From Cladopsammia gracilis (taxonomy: Eukaryota > Cnidaria > Anthozoa > Scleractinia > Dendrophylliidae): a DNA stretch of 64,000 nucleotides. Location: positions 380,501-444,500 of the forward strand of contig JAJGOT010000133.1 of the NCBI GenBank assembly GCA_022457155.1. Reading direction: 5' to 3'. The stretch's first letter is position 1. Each line of letters opens with the position of its first letter. The position numbers and the translations under genes are program-made. Of the stretch, positions 58,060-64,000 are shown in pieces. A model generated the notes under the pieces. That model did not search any database. It was not told where the DNA came from and saw only the letters and a list, made by a program, of their open reading frames with translations.

Positions 58060-58760
58060 GGGCCTCGACACTCGACAGCGACTGTTAAATTTTTGCGTCC
58101 ATTTGCTAAAGCTACGAAGCCCTAACCTACGTGATCTATTAGTAAGAACCAAATTGCGTGACCACACCAACTTCAAGAAAAAATACCCTTTGGCATTTAT
58201 AAATGTAAACATCCACGCTGCCTCACCTGCCCATTCATACAAGAAGGTCAAAATAAATACACCTTCTCTCTTTAAATTGTAAATCTAAAAACTTAATTTA
58301 CTTATTTAATAATTGAATGTAAAAAATGCGCTTAACAGTACATTGGGGAAACCAAACGCCAACTGAATGAATGCTTTGGGGAACATCGCCGCTCCATCTG
58401 CTCCATCCTCAATCACCACCATCTTATCAATCCTACTCCTGTTTCAATACATTTTAACCAACCTGGCCACTCTATCAACGACATCCTCCTCATTCCCTTG
58501 GAACTCATCCACAACAATGAACCGCGACTCAGTCACATCTTATAGATAAAGCGATGACACTTGATCCTCATGGTATAAATAGACGTGATGAACTTAATTA
58601 GTGACATTTAGCGTATTTCTTACCAATCATTTTCTGTTATTCTGTTGTATGTCATATTTCAAACGATTTATATGTAACGGTCATTTTATTTCTGTATTCA
58701 TTTTTGTTTTCTAGCCCCGTAGAAAGTTTGTTTTGCAAACCGAAATATCGGGCAAATATA
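58060..58760 (+). pseudogene. Decayed Penelope-like element fragment (linker, GIY-YIG, tail)
   Basis: PNLRDLLVRTKLRD (58115-58155) and YIGETKRQLNE...EHRRS with HFNQPGHSINDI (58340-58500) are remnants of the Cys-rich linker and GIY-YIG domain, in different frames with deletions. The tail at 58715-58748 has a GTTTG/CAAAC stem and GAAA, like a worn hammerhead layout. Confidence 0.75.
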
Positions 58761-59565
58761 TTAAACTGTTTATTATTTTTCATTTCACTTCTGTCTCTAT
58801 CTTTTCTTCTTGCCGTAAGGATCAGTTTGCCGTTTTTACCCTTGCTAAAGCTTCAACTGGGCCCACTGCTGCTCTAGGTGGTGAACATGTTCAAAGTCTT
58901 CAGTTGCCAGCGAAAGCAATCTTGTTCCAAGCGTCCTCTCCCTTCAGCCACGACGATCGGACTCGCATGCAAGGCTAGGCTGGGCTCCCCAAGAGAGCTT
59001 TCTCGGTAGTTTCTTGGTGTTGCAGATGGTGTGATCACCAAATGACGCAAAACAAAAGATTCAAAAGACACTGAACAATACCCACACCACAACACAAAAG
59101 CTATACCAACAATGGCTTCTGCAACATCAAGAAACACCCGCTTTCTCGCAAGCTAGCTTTTCAAGTCATAAAATTTAATTGAAAATCAAATACATGTTTT
59201 AACTTTTTAAAATCATTATGATATAAAAACATAATGGGGAGAGGGAGGGGGCTTATTACAAAATTAGACTTCCGAGAACGATTCACTTTGAATTGTAAAA
59301 ACACAATGTCCAACTAATTAATCGCATCAATAACAAAATTCGACATTTAAAGGTCTATGTGGACTTTTTCTTACTTAAAAAGATCAGGGATATTTTCTAC
59401 CAGTTTTGAAACCAGAAGGGAAACAGAACCCATGATTAACGCCCGCGCAACAATTATAAAAAAAGTTGTAAAAGGACAACTGCAATGGGACACCCACGTA
59501 AGAAAGAACGGAAGAAATAGGCACGCAAGACAAATCACAGTCGAGAATTTTATTGATACTAAATA
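58761..59565. other. Intergenic, nothing recognised
   Basis: Short frames only, without family signature. Confidence 0.4.
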
Positions 59566-59569
59566 GACA

Positions 59570-59745
59570 GGGGCGGATCCAGGAAATCTATAAAGAGGGG
59601 GCCGAAGCAGTTTTTATAGTCACAATATGGGCGCACCAGCGCCCATCAGGAGCGCCGAAGGCGTGACAATCTAGGGGCAAAAGGCAAAAGGGGGGGTGGG
59701 GGGGGGGGGGAGGCGCGGCCCCCTCGGCCCACCCCTAAATCCTGA
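59570..59745. mobile_element. Small repeat with GGGGCGGATCCAGG / CCCCTAAATCCTGA ends
   Basis: The ends are imperfect inverted copies; the interior has GCGCACCAGCGCCCA and GAGCGCCGAAGGCG hairpins and a poly-G run at 59691-59711. Looks like a degraded MITE. Confidence 0.45.
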
Positions 59746-60239
59746 TAGACGTCATATAATCTCAAAATGGTAAATACTGAAATACCTAACTTGTTAAAAA
59801 TTATCATAATAATATATATAATATAGCCTGTTCTAGCCCCATGCACATTATTCTCTTATTTTCTTAAAATTTCCCGAAGTTTGCCTATTCTTCTTAGTCA
59901 AACAAACTGGATTTGCTCACTATTACGATGCCAGTCTCAACATAAAATCTTCAATCAATGCATGTTGCGTTGCAGGCTGCAGCCCTGATGTTGCGCGTAT
60001 TACCACCGACGCGCGCAACAAATTTTCATGTTGCAGAAAGTAGAAGCGGACGTCTACTTTCTGCAACATGAAAATTTGATGCGCTCGTGTGCGTGTGTGC
60101 ACGGGGGTGCTACACTGGCAAAGTTTCGTACAAATTGTCGAGCAACTTGTCTCACAACATTGACCGCAAAAGACTGGGACGCATATACAGTTGGTCGCCA
60201 CGTGACGAAAATTGTGAGGAGACAAGTAACCCCACCTCC

Positions 60240-60440
60240 CCCCACCCCCCAAATCCCCAGAGTAAAATGACAGGGGTGCTCGTCGGAAATGTCCGAAAAA
60301 CACCTGAAAGGTACCCCAGAGGACTATTTCTTGTCAGGGGTACCTAGGATCTCGTTTGATGGACGTGGCTCAAACGGATTTTTTCCCCCTAGGAAGTAAC
60401 AATTCTAAAACAACATATGAACTGGCAATGTCAAAATTTT
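60240..60440 (-). mobile_element. Family X fragment, copy 4
   Basis: AAAATGACAGGGGTGCTCGT at one end and GGACGTGGCTCAAACGGATT, AATTCTAAAACAACATATGAA further in match family X in inverted order; most of the interior is missing. Confidence 0.55.
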
Positions 60441-60499
60441 TAATAGCGAATGAGACAACAATACAAACCATTTGACATACAAAAAAAAAACGACGATTC

Positions 60500-61012
60500 T
60501 TAAAGCCTGATTCACACTAGCGACATAACGACATAAGAACGTGGACATAATGACATAAAGAAAGGATCAGTTTTTTCCTTATGTTTATGTCATTACGTTC
60601 CTATTATGTCGTTATGTTGTGTTGTTCACACTGGTGACATAAAACATGGACACACCAAACTGAAGAAACGTTGTCGGGTGAAAAGCATAAACCATGCGTT
60701 CATGCGTTCATGCGACCCAAAGGTTTACTGGGAAATTGGATAAATTAATCTTTGTCTCTAACAGAATACACCTTGTATCAACACAAGATGCATAAATCAT
60801 GCTCTAAAATGTCTCAAGCAAAGAAAACATCTTGATTGTCGAGAAATGGAATATTACTCAGCTTGTCAATGCTGCCTACCCAGAATTCCATTCGGTCTCA
60901 TCGTTCATGGTTTATGCTTTTCACTGGTCAACGTTTCTTCAATTAGGTGTATACGTCGTGTTTCGAATTTGCGCGACCTCCCCGTTATGTCGTTAGTGTG
61001 AACCAGACTTAA
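60500..61012. mobile_element. TTAA-flanked MITE interrupted by a second MITE
   Basis: TTAAAGCCTGATTCACAC at the left end pairs with GTGTGAACCAGACTTAA at the right end, followed inward by CGACATAACG on both sides. TTAA bounds the whole. The element at 60651-60953 splits it. Confidence 0.75.
60651..60953. mobile_element. MITE family M1 copy 2 (nested)
   Basis: Inverted relative of 3476-3771 with the same TIR (TGAAGAAACGTTG...CAACGTTTCTTCA) and interior. Its left TIR carries a duplicated GCGTTCAT. It is younger than its host element. Confidence 0.85.
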
Positions 61013-61833
61013 CTATTCATGGTTTGCACGTGACGTCATAAACATTAAAAAATCTAAACTTTACATCCCGACATACAAAATAACGACGATTCTTTACTAT
61101 TCTTGGTTTGCACATGACGTCATAAAAATTAAAAATTCTAAAGTATACATCCTACAAATCTGTTTTTAACATATGGCATGTAGATACCAGTGTTACAATT
61201 TCAAGTTTTAACGATGTTTCTGATTCGTAAAGGTTTTAAATGTGTCACGTAAGTCGTCACGCTATTTCAGATAAGCCGTGAAAATAAACAAAATTGAACC
61301 AGTTGAAAGTTATTTTTGCATAACAGATGCTTACAAGACGATTTAATGGAACTTATATGTGAATCCAATATTTTGTGATGAGGTGTTTAGTGTAATAAAG
61401 ACTTTGAAGTTTTGGCCGTCATGTTGGTGCTCCTGAGTGGGGCACTAACATGGCCGCTTCGCACATTTCTTACTAAAAATGTCTAATACTCGTTTGCCTA
61501 TAACTCTTGAATGAAATACTTTTGCGATTCAAAATTTGGCCGAAATGTATAGTTTTAAACTCTCTACAATCCCATAAAGATTTTGGAATCGAAATCTGTT
61601 GTTTAATGCTTCAGAATCTTGATATAACTTAAGTGAAAACCAAGCCGAATAGGCGCAACCATATGACGTCATAAAAATTCAAAATTATATCGCGCAGGAA
61701 TTTTTTAAGTAAATATAGCTGATATTCATATGCAATTTTTTTTGTACACTAAAATTTTCTTTCCACTTGTTATTAAAATAATTGAAATTTAGACTTTATT
61801 TCCATCAATTTAACACCAATTTTTTATGCCAGT
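61013..61833. other. Intergenic, nothing recognised
   Basis: Two short related segments (TTTGCACGTGACGTCATAAA near 61021 and 61106) form a local duplication. No gene. Confidence 0.4.
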
Positions 61834-62593
61834 GGTATTACTGTCGGATCCGTAGAAAATGAAGCGACATCAGTTGTTAGAAATCTAGGTTCTTGGTTTG
61901 ATTCTCAACTCGGTATGTCAACCCACATTAGTAAGCTATGCGCCTTTAAAGTAGCTGCCCCCAAACTGTGGAACTCGTTATCCAATGATCTACGCGATTA
62001 TACAATGAACTGAATACTACGCGCTCTCTGATTGGTGGTTGCCTATGATCTATCTGAGTACAAACGCACGGCTGACGTCATAGAAAAATTGTTTGCTTTG
62101 TTTTGTCCGGCATGGCGCACAGTTTTGAAAATGTTTGCGAGATTATTCTGGATTGAGCAAGTGAAAGTCTCGAAAAATGTTTAGCAGGAGCTGTTTACGA
62201 GCAACAAAAGAAGAAACCAAGACGAAAAGTGTTCTCGGCGGCTTGAAAAATACCTAAACTGGAACAAATCTTCGATCAGTCGAGCGCTACGAGGCAGGTT
62301 CGTAATTTTACTCTTTTTACTTTTCTGTACATTGTATAAAACAAATAGATTCCATTTTGCCGTGTGGCTGTTCAGTTATAGATCACAGAAGACGTCAAAA
62401 TGTGGTAAGAACATCAGTGACACACTCGCCTGCGGCTCGTGTGTCACTTTTTTGTTCTTACCACATTTTGACGTCATCTGTGATCTATAACTGAACAGAC
62501 ACACGGCCAAATGGAATCTATTTGTCAATAAGTAACTTGTACACTTTTAAACGCTACTTGAAGACATATCTTTTTGGACTTGCATACGATTAG
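61834..62593 (+). pseudogene. LINE ORF2 3' remnant, internally deleted and split by a MITE
   Basis: 61834-61998 encodes SVVRNLGSWFDSQ, STHISKLC and, directly joined, AAPKLWNSLSNDLRD; the roughly 100 residues normally between them are missing. After the inserted MITE (61999-62524), TFKRYLKTYLFGLAYD and a stop (62591-62593) complete the usual end of this kind of reverse transcriptase ORF (Jockey/CR1-like). Confidence 0.8.
61999..62524 (-). mobile_element. Composite MITE with terminal long hairpin, copy 2
   Basis: Inverted copy of 36949-37476, complete from TATACAATGAACTGAATACT to the hairpin ending ATGGAATCTATTTGT. It retains both TGACGTCA palindromes (62073-62080 and 62469-62476). It disrupts a LINE remnant. 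Confidence 0.88.
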
Positions 62594-63233
62594 ATTTTTA
62601 TTCCCTATTGTATTGTTTTAAAAGAGAGAATTTTCTTTTTACACCCAATTGCAATAACGTTGTCATAGAAAAACAAAAAAATGAAAAAGGCCAAATAGGA
62701 ATTAATTAGCTTTATCACCACAGCGCCGACACGCGGCACGATTAAGCGTGCAGCGGCCATTGTTAATTTAAATTAAGAGTGCAGCGGCTATTGTTACAGT
62801 AAAAACCCGCGTATAAGAACCTAGAAATTAAGAACCTCCTGGCAGAAATTTGCTACTTTAATACTGGTTTATTTTTTTAAAAACTGGTTTTATTTTTTGA
62901 AACTGATTTGTTCTTGATTATAAGCATTTATTCTATAAAATAACAGTTTATAATGATGAACATACCATATATTATGCTACTTTAATACCCCAAAATATAA
63001 GAACCTGCTTTGCCAAACTCTAAAAAAGTAGGTTCTTATACGCGGGTTTTTACTGTATTGAAATTTACCTAGGTTAAGGTTGAAATGATATGGTAACCGT
63101 CCATGTTGGAAATATGTTGCTACCCGGTTGATGTCATTCTCAAATAACTGTTGCATGTGCACAGTTGCACTACGAAAAAGGAAAAGTACAAAAACCTGTT
63201 CTTAAACATAGTTCTTGTGCATGCTTTGAGAAT
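62594..63233. other. Intergenic with a small inverted repeat
   Basis: ACAGTAAAAACCCGCGTATA at 62798 and TATACGCGGGTTTTTACTGT at 63037 are exact inverted copies, bounding about 260 bp with AAGAACCT motifs: a further MITE (about 62798-63056). No gene. Confidence 0.6.
62798..63056. mobile_element. MITE with 20-bp perfect TIRs (ACAGTAAAAACCCGCGTATA)
   Basis: The terminal 20 bases are exactly inverted, followed inward by AGAACCTA and TAGGTTCT. TA is adjacent at both sides. Non-coding. Confidence 0.85.
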
Positions 63234-64000
63234 TAATATATATAGATAGCCCAAGCCTAACAGCGTCGCACTTTGAACAAGCTTAACTAAGGTGAAACTT
63301 AACTAAGGTGAAAGGTTGGAAGCACAAGAATTAAGATTGACGAACGGGCTATTTTCAATTTTAGCAATTCTCAAAAACAGTATTACGCGACCGTCTGCAC
63401 AGTACATTTTTATAGACCGTACAAAAGTTCACAAAAACAACTTTTCTCTTTCTAGAATAACTAGTACCACTAGTTTCCGAATAAAATACAGTTTTTGTTT
63501 GTCAAAAATTGCCCGAGAAACTGATTTGAAAATCAAAAATTGCAAAAATACACAAACATATTTGCATATGGGGATGCGAGTGAAGATAGAACTGTACTAT
63601 AAAATCAAAGTCTTGTTTTGTTTACATAAAATCGCTTTTCAAACTAACTAATGAATGAACAAACACATAAAAATGGACAACACAATCTTCTTTCGAAAAA
63701 ATTTATTCAAATCTCCATTAGTTTACGTTTAAAAGCAAAACGCGTACCATTTAATTATAGCTCATCGAGTTCAAGCTTTCTTCGATGAAATTCAAGAGAT
63801 CGATACAACTGAATTTAAGCACGTTTTAAAATCAATTCTCCAAAACTAACAATAACACCAATAAAAAGTCACACACAGATTGATATCAACATAAATTCTC
63901 ATCGAAAACTGTAATCTGTTTTACCTTTATGTCCCTCGCTTGCTTGGAAATTCAAATCTCCGCTTCTGGTTCTGAAATCCGTACAAAACAAACATCTCCC
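63234..64000 (-). repeat. Dispersed repeat R1, copy C (inverted, runs off the window)
   Basis: Reverse-complement match to 47520-48229 with few differences. The preserved frame here runs 63316-63651 on the plus strand. The GC-rich part, if present, lies beyond the right edge. Confidence 0.85.

Overview
This window is animal nuclear DNA, AT-rich, with short exons, GT-AG introns and about as much transposon-derived sequence as gene. The gene complement (C16orf89-like, IkB with six ankyrin repeats, cytosolic TrpRS, LRRC73-like) and the retroelements (Penelope-like elements with GIY-YIG domains, a LINE with an APE-type endonuclease, many MITEs) fit an invertebrate metazoan. I infer an anthozoan cnidarian, probably a stony coral, from the general look of gene and repeat content rather than from any single diagnostic sequence.

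Layout: (1) 508-5084 (+) is the 3' part of a C16orf89-family gene; its 5' exons lie outside the window and one exon holds a frameshift. (2) 5.1-12.3 kb is intergenic and repeat-filled. (3) 12.3-16.2 kb is a complete six-exon IkB gene with TATA, inverted CCAAT boxes, a perfect palindromic NF-kB site upstream and two more kB matches in intron 3. (4) 18.8-33.1 kb is a nine-exon tryptophanyl-tRNA synthetase gene without a WHEP domain; its introns carry MITEs, foldback elements and tRNA-derived SINEs. (5) 36.2-38.9 kb (-) is a two-exon LRRC73-like gene. (6) 39.5-46.4 kb is Penelope-like element territory: a 2 x 226 bp perfectly sized inverted repeat with two hammerhead-like cores, a minus-strand element and a plus-strand element with a 14-bp target duplication. 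(7) 47.1-48.2 kb is a GC-rich dispersed repeat also found at 5.7 kb and, inverted, at the right edge. (8) 49.1-56.6 kb is a composite repeat: a 37-38 bp satellite flanked by long direct repeats and split by a LINE. (9) 56.9-64.0 kb is transposon debris: a foldback element, a decayed Penelope fragment, nested MITEs and a LINE remnant split by another MITE.

Functionally the recognisable genes are independent. The IkB gene looks built for NF-kB negative feedback, and the next gene on the same strand encodes TrpRS, which is immune-induced in vertebrates. Among the transposons the sharpest signals are three TAGCC/GGCTA foldback elements with perfect 9-bp target duplications, a series of TTAA-flanked MITEs, a hAT MITE with a perfect 8-bp duplication, and Penelope tails that share one ribozyme-like layout.
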